64,000 nucleotides of DNA from Liolophura sinensis (Eukaryota > Mollusca > Polyplacophora > Chitonida > Chitonidae), in assembly GCF_032854445.1 (NCBI RefSeq), contig NC_088296.1, forward strand, positions 15,179,485 to 15,243,484. Reading direction: 5' to 3'. The notes beneath the pieces are model-generated. The model was not told the origin of the DNA and did not search any database. It saw only the letters and a list, made by a program, of their open reading frames with translations. Of this stretch, positions 11,291 to 24,200 are shown piece by piece. The stretch's first letter is position 1. Every line of letters begins with the position of its first letter. The position numbers and the translations under genes are program-made.

Positions 11291-11814
11291 GGCGGAGAAG
11301 GGAAGTTGTCAGGGATTGGATGAGGCTTAAACGAAGAACAAAAAATCTAACCATACAATATCAGTAGAAACTGGAAGGTGGGTAAATGTGTGTCATCTCT
11401 ATCTTCAAGGTTATGGTACATGACTGTCACTATTTGCTTCATTTCCAATCTATTATTTAAAACTTACTTATTGCATATCATTACTTACTTAAAGGATACA
11501 TGAAAAAGGTTCTTTAAAACGAAAAGAATAATTATAAGGATGGTGGAGGAAGATATGCCCCCCCCCCTCCCCCAAACAAAAAAAAAATCATTTTCGAGGC
11601 TTATTTCGGGTTTTTTAAGAATCTCTATGTTATGCAAGTTTATGTCAGTGGTCGCAAATATTCGGAAATAACATCATCGATAAATATGCTAATGCCGGTT
11701 CTGCTTAGCGCTACCAACTCGGGCTCTCGGTGTATGAAGAACTAATCGCTGTTATCCTACATAAATTTGAGAAAATTCTTCTGTAAACTCAGATCTCACC
11801 TGCATGAGCTGAAT

Positions 11815-12490
11815 GGAACAAGAAGTGCATGTGCTACACTAGGTACATGTGCTACACGAGGCACGAGGCATGTGTTACATAAGGTATATGTACTACATAA
11901 GGTACATGTTCTACACGAGGTACATGTGCTAGAAAAGGTACATCTTCTAACATAATGTGCATGTACTACATAAGGTACACGTGCTACATGAGGTAAATAG
12001 GCCACATAATATACATGTGTTCAATGAGGTACATGTGCTACATAATTTACAAGTACTATGTAAGGTACAAATGCTACATAAGGTACATGAGGTACAATGT
12101 GCTATATGAAGTACAATGTACTACATAAGGTACATGAGCTACAATTTGCATGAGGTACAATGTACACAATGTACAATGTAAATGAGGCACAATGTACATA
12201 AGGTACAATGTCCATGAGGTACAATTTACACGAGGCACAATGTGCATAAGGTACAATGAACAGGAGATGCAGTAAACAGGAGATGTAATGTACATGAGGT
12301 ACAATGTACATGAGGTGCAATTTCCATGAGGTAGATTGTACATCAGGTAAAATGTACATGAGGTACAATGTACATAAGGTACAACGAAGAGGAGGTACAA
12401 TGCACATGATCTACATATGCTACATAAGTTATATGTGCTACATGAGATCCATGTGTTATGTGAGGTGTATGCGCTACGTGTAACATGTAC
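11815..12490. repeat. Degenerate minisatellite of tacat/gaggtac words
   Basis: About 680 bases of variants of gctacataaggtacatgt, with unit near 15 or 30 bases and much drift. Open frames on the minus strand here are a by-product of the repeat. Confidence 0.85.
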
Positions 12491-13730
12491 CAAACTAGGC
12501 AATGACATAATAAGGCCATTAGGTCACTGTTGTAACTGATTTTCCAGTTCATTTCAAAATTATCATTCAAGAATTCACAATCAACGTCTGATCATAGCGA
12601 ACACTAAATAGAGTTGAGCCAGCTGTGTCTCCGTTATAGTATCACACCCGAAGGTACACTATTAATCCAAAAGCAATGTAGCAGATTATATGAGACGTAG
12701 GACTAAACTGAATTTACAGTGAAACTTTTTCTGATGTGTTCGATTGAGAGTCCCTTTTTTACATGTAACGCCGTTTCCCATGACCTCAGTATCCACCATT
12801 ACCTTCATATCGCTCATCTCCCGCCTTCTCCTCCTCCCTCCCCTAACACTGCGATGTTACAAGTGTCACGGAACCAGACAGTGGTGTTGTAATGATGCCT
12901 GTATCCGGTTTCTGTAACACCTGACAATGTGAATTACCCAAGCCAAACATTTAATTGTGACATTGCATTGCAACGCTTCTTGACGAGAAGTGACAAAGGT
13001 TACGTTGTGTTTACCAAATTTAAATTGATGCTAGCACTGCACCTGTACGGGTGTCTTAAATCTATTTTATATTTGAACGACATCTGGCCAATCGGTCTCA
13101 CTGCACGATGCATTCATTACAATTTTGATGACCTAAAGGCTTTCATGCACACACACGCTCAGAGGTGTTTAAACGATGCAGAATGTCCCCAATTGCACTC
13201 ATCTTCATGTATATAGCTTTACGAAGCAGTGAAAACAAAAACTATCAGGTAACATATCACGTAGATCATGCCACTATGTTGACAAAGCTGTACGTTGCTC
13301 CGTTCGACTCTACAAACGGTAAACAAATCAACCGATAATAGTCACACCCAATCAGGAAAATTCAGCTTCTTCACAGTTTAACTCAGCTGAGGTTTCATTC
13401 TAATTGCTGATGCAAATATTTGGATAGCGTCAACATAGACGTATCTAACACAATGGCCTAAGCAGAATTAGATTTTTAAAAAAAGCGTAATTGGTCAGGA
13501 AATTATAGTAGGCCTATAGCAATATATAACAACTCTTAAAGTTGAGCAAAACCAGTTTTACATCTGCTCCAATGACTTGCTAGAGAAAAGTTAACACATA
13601 GGGAATGTGTAATTACGCCTACCCGCATAGCGTGCCCGAAAACTATTATCTATCCCACATATACCTGTATTTCTTGGATACCTACGTCGATCCGCATTAA
13701 GGACAACCAATGATTATAAAAAAAAACTTG
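12491..13730. other. Spacer, nothing recognised
   Basis: A 95-codon frame at 12929-13216 has no domain that I recognise and no splice context; I do not call it a gene. Confidence 0.35.
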
Positions 13731-13766
13731 CAATGAATAATCACCAGTGCCTGCATTGCGTATTGC

Positions 13767-13910
13767 TAGTAGATGGTATCTGCATGTACGTTCTCAATAA
13801 GGACTGTCTGGACTGCGCACACAAAAGTAATGTCAAACTCACCTCAATGCCAGTAGATGGTATCTGCATGTACGTTCTCAATAAGGGCTGTCTGCAATGC
13901 GTACACAAAG
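13767..13910 (+). repeat. 84-base tandem duplication
   Basis: The word agatggtatctgcatgtacg begins at 13771 and again at 13855. The 84-base step is a multiple of three, so an open frame crosses both copies, but it looks non-coding. Confidence 0.85.
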
Positions 13911-14508
13911 GCAGTATAAAACCCAGATAGCTTTATTACCTGGTCTTTTCGTGCAGGTATTATCTGATAGGAACATTCCGTTTCAGTGCTAGATATATTG
14001 ATAGATATATTCGATTTATATGATCTTAATGTATGGTGTAATGGATTAATATATGTGGAAGTTTTCCGAGTATAATATATTCTTGATAAGAAGAAAAAAG
14101 AGGAAAAACGGGAATAATGATTTCTAGACAAAGCCGTTGTCTGGTTTGAAAGATACAAAGGATATTTCCAGGGGCATCATCAACTTTGTTATCACACAAA
14201 ACAAAACAAGATACTGTAATTACGAGGCATAGGGATATCTTGCGATGACTGACCCGGGACGTCCTTATTGGTTGACGGCTGCTATGCGAATATCTTTATT
14301 GATGCATGGACTCTATATGTTTCTTATGTTTGCCCAGTACGAATGTCTCGTTATAAATGCAGATGTTACCTCACCTTGTTCACCATTCACTTTTAACACT
14401 GGTTTCTAACAAGACTTCAGGTCAGAGCTGAGTGCTCAGGCACACTATATGTAAGAAGCCTGTGAGGTATGGCCGAGTACATGTATCAACCCAAAATGTT
14501 TATTTTTA

Positions 14509-14580
14509 GTTATTTATTAATTTATTTGATTGGTGTTTACGCCGTTACGCAGGAGTAGGTATCTTATTTATACAGCTGGG
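14509..14580 (-). mobile_element. SINE-1 tail fragment
   Basis: Only the atttgattggtgtttacgcc tail and a few more bases remain. Confidence 0.6.
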
Positions 14581-15414
14581 ACAAAATGGAGTCCCTTTGG
14601 GGAAATAAAAAACAAACTGGAGCACAGAGACAAAACCAAAGCACAGCAGTGTGATAGTTGACAAACTATAACCAGTAATCACTGAAAATCATTGATTTAT
14701 TCATAAACGACATATTGTTTTAAGGCATTTGTTAGACAGAACTGGATGTAAATTTTATGATAGAGTGTATGACTGCGGCACACGCAAGCGAAGCAGCGCT
14801 AGCAACTTAAGCATTTAACATCCAAGACCAAGTAGACGAACCATTCGGTAACTTAACCTATACCCGCAGCATGTATGATTAGATTTGAAAAATTAGAGAT
14901 CAGTTTCAGTTACCTGGCCTGATTACATAGTTTAGAACGTGTTTATACATTATATTATCGGAAGGGTTCGTGAGAAACACAACATAACGAATTAAATCCA
15001 GTAAAACAAAAGAGCAGGCGTGGCTATGTTCAATCAACCGCCAGGTACGCAATACTGCGTTCATTTCACCTGAATTCTTCAAATGGTCTGTCCATCTGAC
15101 GCCACTGACCCAGATCAATATACCTACAGACCATGTAACCAACGTCACAGTTCAAGTGTTAGAATAAGCAAGTTTGTGACGTACATGTAAATTGACGTAT
15201 CTGGCGAAGCACGCGGTTTCCTTTCGCTAATATGGTTTCCTCCAGTGATTAGCTAAAAAAAACAACGTGAAATTGTTCCCTTTATTCAGTTATCTGTAAA
15301 ATCTATCGTACTGTGTGCCAAAATTGCCTTATTTATAACAGGATTTCCAATCATTTACCGCTGAAGACAAACTGCCGTGAAACAATAACAAGAAACAAAA
15401 TAAATTTTATTGAT
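14581..15414. other. Spacer, nothing recognised
   Basis: Only short chance frames; no splice-bounded exon seen. Confidence 0.35.
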
Positions 15415-15560
15415 TAGGGTTACATTATAATTAAACTTATAAACAATCTTGATTGAGGCTATATTGTAATAAAACTTAAAAACAATCTTGATTAAGGTTT
15501 GAACAATCCTGATTAAGGTTAGATTATAATAAAACTTATAATAACAATCTTGTATATGAG
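15415..15560. repeat. Short tandem repeat, unit about 40-45 bases
   Basis: Three to four uneven copies of aaacaatcttgattaagg followed by ttataataaaactta. Confidence 0.75.
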
Positions 15561-15584
15561 TCAGAAAAAGTGTTCAAATTAAAG

Positions 15585-15870
15585 TCGATCACATGCCAGT
15601 TGACTGATGTCGCTTTCCGTCATAATATAATGTATTTCACCCATTTCCCAGCAAGCTCTCGTTTCTTCATGATCATGACCTAACCCGAGGCAATGAATTC
15701 ATAGTGTGGAAAAGAAGCTGAAGAGAGTTTAACATTAAGAATTTAAAATGTATATCAACTGCATTTTCCTTGCACTGATATGGGCGTTCAGCACATCTAT
15801 ATGTAGAGCTTGTCGTGTTACATGTCACTAACTAAAAGCAGTTTTGATAACCAGGACATTTATCAGTTAT
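15585..15870 (+). repeat. Dispersed repeat, copy 1 of an unnamed family
   Basis: Matches 61510-61785 in the same orientation, for example gacctaacccgaggcaatga against gacctcacccgaggcaatgc, and gactaaaggcagttttg-like ends. No coding potential and no clear terminal repeats. Confidence 0.65.
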
Positions 15871-16004
15871 TTTTCAGAGATCACAATATAGGCGACAGGT
15901 TCAGAAAGAAACAGGGGAGGGTAGCACTGGTGTTGGCAAAACGGGGTTATCTCCCTTGAGCCAAGAGGATAGTCGGTAATTTCTGTTTGCCGACAGTTGA
16001 AAAT

Positions 16005-16090
16005 TATTTATGTATTTATTTTTTTATTTATTTATTTACTTGATATGCGTTTTACGCCGCACTGAATGCCAGCATTGTGGTGGTGAAACA
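16005..16090 (-). mobile_element. SINE-1 fragment with internal deletion
   Basis: Tail (gcgttttacgccgcact) joined to a short body piece (gccagcattgtggtgg). Confidence 0.65.
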
Positions 16091-16337
16091 AGGTTAGTTG
16101 ACAAATATGGGATAGCAAGAAAAAATGTATGTGTCTTTTATATCAAACTATATGCTTTTCTCCCATGCTCTAAATCATAGTATAAATCTTCCAACAATTC
16201 CATTAGTCTTTCAGATGGAATTTCATTACATAATTTATTAGACAGTAGACGTTAAAACGGATTGACCAGGCACACATGTAAGAGTGCACAAAGATTTCAC
16301 AGTAATTATTTGAAAAAAACGTCTCGAGATGACATTT

Positions 16338-16540
16338 CTTTTTTTATTTGATTGGTGTTTTAAGCCGTACACAAGAATATTTCACCTATACGACGGCGGC
16401 CAGCATTATGGTGGGTGAAAACGGGGCCCAGCCCGAGCGAAACCCACGACCATTCGCAGGTATCTAACAGACCTTCCCACGTACGGCCGGAGATGAAGAA
16501 GGCATGAGCTGGACTTGAACTCACAGCGACCGCATTGGTC
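16338..16540 (-). mobile_element. SINE-1, part of head missing
   Basis: Tail and body intact through the B-box side (cttgaactcacagcgaccgc); the A-box side is missing. Confidence 0.85.
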
Positions 16541-16986
16541 GAGATGACAAAAGCGCAGCCTTTCTATGGTCCAGTTCGATATTGTCTTATGGAGTAAGAG
16601 AAAGTAACAGAAATCTGTGCATTTTGTGTCGCATCCAAGCAAAAATGACTCACACCAGTACCACGATGGTGTGAATAAAATAAATATAAAGCTCAGGCGG
16701 ATGATCTTACAAAGTAGCTACTTTTTCAAAAGGCAGGTAAATGTAAAAGATTTCATGTGTCACTTGGTAAAATTCCTTTTTGTGCAAACACCGTTCTACG
16801 CATGTGCAACGTGACGCACAAAAGCATAGCGAGCATATACGTGCATTGAAGTAGTTTTTGTCATGTTGTCAAATCAGTCCAATAACAAAGAGTTTAGGTT
16901 TAACACCATCACGAATAGAACCATTGTGCAACAAGTCACAGACATACTATAAAGACACTTATAAGATGTTCAAAATAAAGCCCTTC

Positions 16987-17124
16987 ACTCAGAAACCTGC
17001 GGATGGTCGTGGGTTTCCCCAGGGCTCTGCCCGGTTTCCACCCACCATAATGCTGACCGCTGTCGTGTAAGTCAAATATTATAGTACGGCGTAAAACACC
17101 AATCAAATAAATAAATAAATATAC
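16987..17124 (+). mobile_element. SINE-1, head-truncated
   Basis: Begins in the body (aacctgcggatggtcgtggg) and runs to the aataaataaataaa tail. Confidence 0.85.
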
Positions 17125-17412
17125 ACTGTCTTCCTGTGGCAGGGTGAAAACGGGCCAATCAGGCCAGTTTCTTGCTCTAACCTCTTAGTGCTGAACTCTA
17201 AGCGAATCAGCAACAAGTGGGATTTTTAAAGTCTTTGCTTTAAAAATGGGCCTCAAATCGGCATGAGCCTCAGGTAGTGCTGATGATGACATGAAAGCAA
17301 AATAAAAAAAAAAAAGACTGGAATGAATTCTACATGTATATTCAATATAAAGGACCAATAAACACAGACATCTTGTCGTTTTCCGATTTGGCTATTCAAA
17401 ACACACAGACTA

Positions 17413-17621
<209 letters not shown>

Positions 17622-17694
17622 GTAAATGCAATGTAGATACATAAGTCTAGTAGTCTGTGTGTTTTAAATAGCCAAATCGGAAAACGCCAAATGA

Positions 17695-18030
17695 AAAAAC
17701 GATGTCGTGTGACCCGGGATTAAACCAGTAGGAGACCCGAGACTCGAATCATACATGTACCATAATTCATGTATGAAAAAAATGTGTCGCTTTTTCCTCA
17801 GCGCTGAGAGACAAGAAACATGACTGGTTGGTCCGATGTCAGTATAATGTAAGTGGTCGGGGTGTCATGTCTGGTGTCTTCGGTATGATACTTCAGTGGC
17901 GGCAGCACTTTGGCGGATTAAACTCCCTACAAAAAAAATGTATGTACCCACACTTAAAGACTCCTCGTCGTCATATATCTGAAAAAATGTTAAGTGAGAC
18001 GTCACACCCCAAGTCTACATACATACATAC
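17695..18030 (+). mobile_element. SINE-2 copy
   Basis: Shares gtcagtataatg, the ggtgtc...ggtgtcttcgg.atga block and the end gtcgtcatat...ctgaaaaa.tgttaagt with the copies at 24405 and 48770. Confidence 0.75.
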
Positions 18031-19167
18031 TAAGTAAAAGAAAGCACTGAGGTGACTTTGGATTGTTAACATAACCGGTTACCACAGTCACGTACGAATG
18101 GTTCGGACAACACCTTTATATACTGTTCCCTTTATTCGAGATAAATTTAACTGACAAGTTTCAGAAGAACGCTATCTGTTGATATAGGCCAAAGCAAGGA
18201 AAGTAGGACAGTACACTGCATTACGTATTCACTCTGAATTTGACTGATTCTTCACAACTGTGTTATCAAACATATGTAAAGGCGTCACCATGCACGTCAA
18301 GGTGATTCAGCAATGTACGTCACCACAGGTGTTAAATGCAATAAATATCCACACTGAAGATTACGAGGTGAATATCTTGGCAGGTTTAAATAAGGTATTG
18401 AACTTCATCTTAAGACGCGCAAGACTGCTCGTAGCCAACACCCGAATTTGTCACGGTATATCAACGACTGACTCCTTAAGCATGTTGAGTACTGTATTAC
18501 AACACCGCCTGGCGCAACAGCCTACAGCTACGCAAATACAAGTATGGTGGTCAGAACGCAACACATGCATTCTTTTACCGGATTTCACAGCGAACAGTTA
18601 TTGTAATAAATGTACACCCATTCATGGACGGCCCCGAAAGAAATGTATGGGTGTAGGGGTCTACACAACAGGCTTCAACGACAACGCCTGGTCACGACTG
18701 CAAGTATGGTCAGAAAGCAACACATTGAAATTTTAAGAATGTTTTGCAGTTAATGGTTATGTAGAAGAGAATTAATGGTCATGAATGGTTTTATCGGTAA
18801 CTGCCACGTGCAACATTTATGTTCACGTAAACGCTTAAACGTAGTAATTTACACGTTCGTTACAGCAGCCTGACTTAGAATTAGTAAACAAAAAAGTGGA
18901 ACGATGTTAAGTGCAAACGACTGAGGGATGTTTTTTTTATTATTATTTGTTTTGCCTTAAGATCGTTTTTCCTCTATATGGCAGTGAAGTGAACAATGTG
19001 AAAATGGCGTTACATAACCATCAAATAAATAAACAAATATAGAACGGTGGGAAAGTTTATGGGTGAAAAAAACAGCTTTGAGCTTATCATTGCCGTTCGA
19101 GCTCGCCGTGTTTTATTTTCGCGGATCAATCGCCTTAGGGGAATAGGTTTAGGCTGACCTAATGTTT
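18031..19167. other. Spacer with one orphan open frame
   Basis: A 158-codon frame (18260-18736) has no recognised domain. Its last third repeats a short sequence, caagtatggt.agaa.gcaac, twice about 150 bases apart, which suggests non-coding repeat. I leave it uncalled. Confidence 0.3.
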
Positions 19168-19313
19168 GAATTTATTTATTTATTTGATTGGTGTTTTACG
19201 TCGTACTCAAGAATATTTCACTTATACAACGACAGCCAGCATTATGGTGGGAGGAAACAGGGCAGGGCCTGGAGGAAAACCCATGAGAATCCGCAGGCTG
19301 CTGACAGACCCTA
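19168..19313 (-). mobile_element. SINE-1, head-truncated
   Basis: Tail and body to the gctgacagaccct point, 41 bases before the MITE at 19354. Confidence 0.85.
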
Positions 19314-19353
19314 ATTTTCAAAGGCGAAGAACGCAGTAGCATGAAGTACAATT

Positions 19354-19702
19354 CAGATGAAAGACCATTAAATACTGTCCACCTGGTAATATGCATTTAA
19401 AACTTAAGAGTCTACTGTGACCGTTTCTGGCCATACTGGGACGTGTGATGTCACTCCAGCCTCTTACCGTTGCACAGACTGCTATATTTCATCCTTCAAA
19501 AATGCATCTTCATTTAGAGTTATGAATACATTCAACAAATGAATTTTGAAACTATTTCAAGCCAAAAATATTCCTGTTACGTCAATGATCCCCTCTGTGT
19601 CCCAACAGATCATCATAGAATCCTGTGTTCTAAATGCATCTCAATTGATTAGAGAAATTATGAAAAAAAAATTCCTGGACAGTGTTTAATGGTCTTTCGT
19701 CA
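19354..19702 (+). mobile_element. MITE family X, copy 1 (349 bp)
   Basis: Terminal inverted repeats of about 28 bases: gatgaaagaccattaaatac at the left, gtgtttaatggtctttcgtc at the right. No coding sequence. The internal sequence matches, in reverse orientation, the element at 60853-61257. A non-autonomous DNA transposon is the likely identity. Confidence 0.8.
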
Positions 19703-20034
19703 AAAAAAACTATTTTAGCATTTTCTTTGCCTTTAAGAAAGAAATATTTAGGCCTCCTTTCATTTTGTATTGTCACAGGTCTGCTGTTTATATTATAAAG
19801 TCATCATATGTTTACTATTATACCCCAGTGAACCGTGCTCGCTGTCATGAAACGATCTATTTAGGCCAATAACATCTAATAAATTCTATCTAACATCACT
19901 GCTTTTTGTACCTCGTTTAAGCCCTGGATGTACTTTGCTACTATTTAAAACACTTAGAACTAAACTACATGTACATAGGGTGGGACATAAAAGTTGCCAG
20001 AACAGCTAAAATAAAAAGCCAGTCTAAGGTATGT

Positions 20035-20390
20035 GTGCATGATTGGGGTTTAACGTGGTCGAACTTAGCAGTTTTTTAGTCATATGACGACGAGGAGCCA
20101 GCAGCTGTGTGTACACATATTGTGTCTTCTGGTGGCAGGGCGAGTCCATGCCGCTACTGAAGTATCATGCTGAAGATACCAGGCATGGCACCCCGCCCAT
20201 TCAAATTATACTGACACCGGACTCACCAGTCATGTTTTCTTGCCCTAACTTCTCAGCGCTGAGCGCCAAGTCACGCAGCTTCAACTACGTGTATCACGTT
20301 TCAAATTTTTAGTATAACTCGCCCAGGGTTTGATTCCAAGTCTCCCAGCTTCGAGGCGGACACTCTAGCCACTAGGCCATCTCGTCTGAG
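20035..20390 (-). mobile_element. SINE-2, full length with tRNA-like head
   Basis: Reads tail to head: ggggtttaacgtggtcgaac, catatgacgacgagg, then the body, ending in a head whose minus strand reads gatggcctagtggctagagt (A box), with a B-box-like part near 20330. Confidence 0.8.
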
Positions 20391-21134
20391 GTAAATTGAC
20401 ATTAAGAGGGTTTTCACTGCTTACATGTACAACTTACTTGTCCACGCCGCCATAGTTTTCTGCATTACAATCATGTGACTGGTCAGTATATTAACCTGTA
20501 ATCGCACGGGCGTCTCTAGTTCATAAATAGAATGGAAGTAATTTTCATCCACCATCTTTTTATTCACACTTGTGTGAAATGATAACATGTGAAATGCTTC
20601 AACGGGCCGCCGTACATAGAAAAAAAGCATCGGTTACTTTTGTCGACGTGTGAGATATTTCCGAAGCCTGTCTATACGCACAATACACTAACTTCCCTGT
20701 CACCAAATAAAAAGGGGGAATCTATTCAGTATGCCTATTCAAACGAGGAGTGGGTGCGGGTATAGGGTGTTTGGTAGACGTTTTACTAGTTAACAAATTT
20801 GCTAAGACGCCCGTCATTTATATGACGGATTATAACGACAAAGACTTCATGAGGACTGCCTGAATGGCAAACCCGTCATCCAACCTAAAGGGAGGTATTC
20901 GGTCACCAGCTATCAGGTGGAGATGAGGGTAGACTGAACAGCTGCCTATATCTAAGAAACCATTTTTCCTTCTGTGCAAATCGTACCGGATTATCCCTAG
21001 TCTATCATGTCTTCACTGTACACGACAACTCCAAAGTGAAGAGGATGGGACAGTACGTGTTGTTGTTGATGTACTTTAGCCGGTTGTAGGATTATCTGAA
21101 GGAAAGAAAATTGGGTAATTTATCGGAGGACGCA
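20391..21134. other. Spacer and presumed MUC-A promoter and leader
   Basis: No TATA box stands out. The last 100 bases or so before 21135 are presumably 5' UTR. Confidence 0.3.
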
Positions 21135-21204
21135 ATGTTTTTGAAGTGTCTATGTGTTGTGTTCGCACTGCTTTTGACATCGAGAGTAATCTGCGCACAA
21201 GGAG
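21135..21204 (+). CDS. MUC-A exon 1, signal peptide
   Basis: The ATG opens MFLKCLCVVFALLLTS, then RVICAQG, a clear signal peptide, ending at a strong donor (ggag then gtgagt) in phase 1. At 70 bases it is exactly as long as exon 1 of MUC-B. Confidence 0.8.
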
Positions 21205-24200
21205 GTGAGTGATTAGGCTATGGCGTAATGATTTTACTGTGGCTTCTATATGCAATTATTGTAGGTAGTTTTTAACTGAATGAGGACAGTATCTCGGCAT
21301 AAAGGTTGAAAGCGTGTGTCTTTTCAATCGCTAGAACACACTAGGTGTGGGTTCAAACCGTGTCATTGACAAGAGATCTATAGATTCTCTCAATCCCATT
21401 GCTTGTAATATCGCATGTAGTAAATTTTTTTAATCTTAGTTGCTAAATCGTTTGAAAAGATGCATGAACGAAAGATCTGTACTAAGCCTTTACAATTCTG
21501 TTATATCCCCATATCTGACATAAGGCAACACCCTGTGGGGTAGCACTTGTAAAACTATGCTCATTTGATTTTGATCATTTTATAAGTCATCTGGCCTCCA
21601 GAAAATAGAGCAAACTGACGCTCTAAAGAAAATTTAATCACCGTCATTATTTAAATCAAAATTAAAATATCATCAAACCTCATTATCTGGAACGAAACAG
21701 CATTTCATTACTGCCTCAGAAATGCACATTTGCATTATACAAAAGAAATGCGCATGTATTACACCCGTCTTCCGTATCAAGCATTATACCAAGTACAGGG
21801 CTAGGACAAGCTCAGCGGAGCCTTATGGCTGCCTATATTAGTACAGCTTTCTGTGTTATAAAATGGACAAGGGTTGAAGAAATAAATCGCATCAAACAAA
21901 AATCATTCGACCAACATGGCTCTCATTTTCAATATATTTACTTATTTATATGATTAGACTTTTAAATCGTTCTAAACAATGTTTCACTTTAAAATGGCAC
22001 CCGGGCAGTGCCCGGGGAAAGCCCAAAATTAACCCTATCATGTTGGTAGACCTTCAAACGTTCGCCCGGAGAGGAAGTCAGCATGAGCTGAACTCACAGC
22101 GAACGCATTAGTGGGAAGCTTCTGTTTCACTGTGCTGCGCGAGCATGCTAAGCAGAGTAGGGCCCCTTCAGGTCAGGTGCTTAAGGGGCTCTACTGTGTG
22201 GGAAGCTTCTGTTTCACTGTGCTGCGCGAGCACGCTAAGCAGAGTAGGGCCCCTTCAGGTCAGCTGCTGTTACGAATGATCCGACGTGTGTATAATTGTG
22301 TCAGTGCTGAGAACATAGGCAAGTCTTGTACACAGAGCTAAAACTTAGCGCAGCCAAGTCAAATAATGGTACATCAGACATCTGAGATTGTTGAGGAGAG
22401 ATATTAAATATCATTCCCTGTCCTCTTCAAACACTGATGTCTTTATCGATACCCTGTTATTTATAGCACATGTACATCTGAAAAGAATTACACGGGAGAA
22501 AACGAGTATCGAGTTTAATTCTCTACGTCTAGAATATCAGTCATCACTAGTCGTCAAGGGACTATACATTCTGTGTAACTCCCGCCAGGAAATTTGATAG
22601 TACTCTCTGGCCCATTTAAAAAAAAAAACCAAAAAAAACCTGGAACAGCCTTTACACCGTGAGTCATTTTGATCGGAATGGGCTCTAAGGTTATACTGCA
22701 GAAATTTGGATGGTCCACACAACACATTCCTCATGATACATACTAATTTCACCACTGAGATACCAAAAATCACCTCATATGTGACCATGCACCATTTTAT
22801 TCAAAATAATTAAACTAACATACTGGAGTGCACAGTGATAAAACCAAACGAAGAGGGTTTTTTATTATTATTTTTTTTATTAAACACCTTAATTGCGGAA
22901 TAAACTCGCAGGAAAAAATATCAATGAATAGATGCATTTCACAGCTATGCGGGTTTCTGAATCATTCTCTTAACGCTTGATTACCGGGAAACATGTTGAA
23001 GGTCATGAAACAGCGAAGGAGATGGCCGTCTATCATGAAGTGGGTACTCATTATAACACAATAAACACGAAACATTTATTTCCTGTTTCCTTTTAGTGCA
23101 TACTATACTCTATATTTACACCAGGCAAACCTAGTGAGTGGACGAAAACATACACAGTTGCATGAAGTTGGCTTAAAATAATAGCGGTCCTGAAGCGACT
23201 TCGAAAGCTATGCCGTGAAGCTTCACTGCGCACCTCGATTTTAAGTTGTCAAAGTGTGTCAGATTGAAACTGCAGTGAGCTACGTTTACATTGGGACATG
23301 TATTTAGTGCAGTGGGACTATTGCTCTGTAAATGTTGTATTGGGCACATTTTTCTGTATTGATTGATTTATTTATTTTATTTGATTTGTGTTTTACGACG
23401 CACTCAAGAATATTTCACTTATATGACGGCGGCCAGCATTGTGGTGGGTGGAAACGGGGCAGAGCCCGGGGGAAACCCACGACCATCCGCAGGTTGCTGG
23501 CAGACCTTCCCATGTACGGCCGGAGAGGAAGCCTGCATGAGACTCCTAAGTCACTGTTGTATTGAAATGAAGCCCAAAAATCATGCGGTGCATATTGGAC
23601 TGGGTAGACGAAAGGTGGGAGCAAAAAAAAATATTGATAGAAATTCGACGGCTTTTAGTCAATACTAAGTTCCCTGGCCTCTGCATTGTAGATGAGATCC
23701 TATCAGACACTATAATACACTGTAAAAACAGGTAGTGTATGTGGCTGTCAGTTGGGGTTACGGGACTTTACTCGATTGCGTAGTTGTACATGCAAAGTTG
23801 CAATGGGACAACAACAACGTCTCATGTTTTATTGATGGCTGAAGTGCTAAACAGGTATACGCAACAATCAAATATACACTAATACTGCACAAAATTACAA
23901 CTAAACCAAGTGCTCGTCTTCTTCGATGGTATCTCAGTGTGGTAAACCTACAGCTTGTATTCATACAGTATTTTTTTTTTTAGATCTTTATTCCATTTGT
24001 CTTTGTCAAAGATGTACAGCACTTTTATGCGTCAAAATGTACAGCCCTAAATGGATATGTACAGCCAAAAATGGGTTGATATATACAGCTAAAATGAGTA
24101 TATATACAACCAATAATGGGTATACGTGGACAATTTTAAATCACGTGATTTTATACAGCAGAACATATAAATAATAGAATCTTTGCCAAGTTTCTGCAAA

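Noticed and set aside
12074-12570. Minus-strand frames of 75-144 codons rich in Tyr, Cys and Ser
   Set aside because: Translation of the degenerate tacat/gaggtac repeat.
13733-13930. Cys-containing duplicated peptide (VDGICMYVLNK twice)
   Set aside because: Only 65 codons, no splice context; the 84-base duplication keeps the frame open by its length.
18260-18736. 158-codon frame
   Set aside because: No recognised domain, no splice or promoter context, and internal repetition; could be real but I cannot support it.
23332-23668. Overlapping frames with [12 protein letters not shown]-like peptides (also at 34598, 53663 and elsewhere)
   Set aside because: They are SINE-1 body read in different frames, not a protein family.
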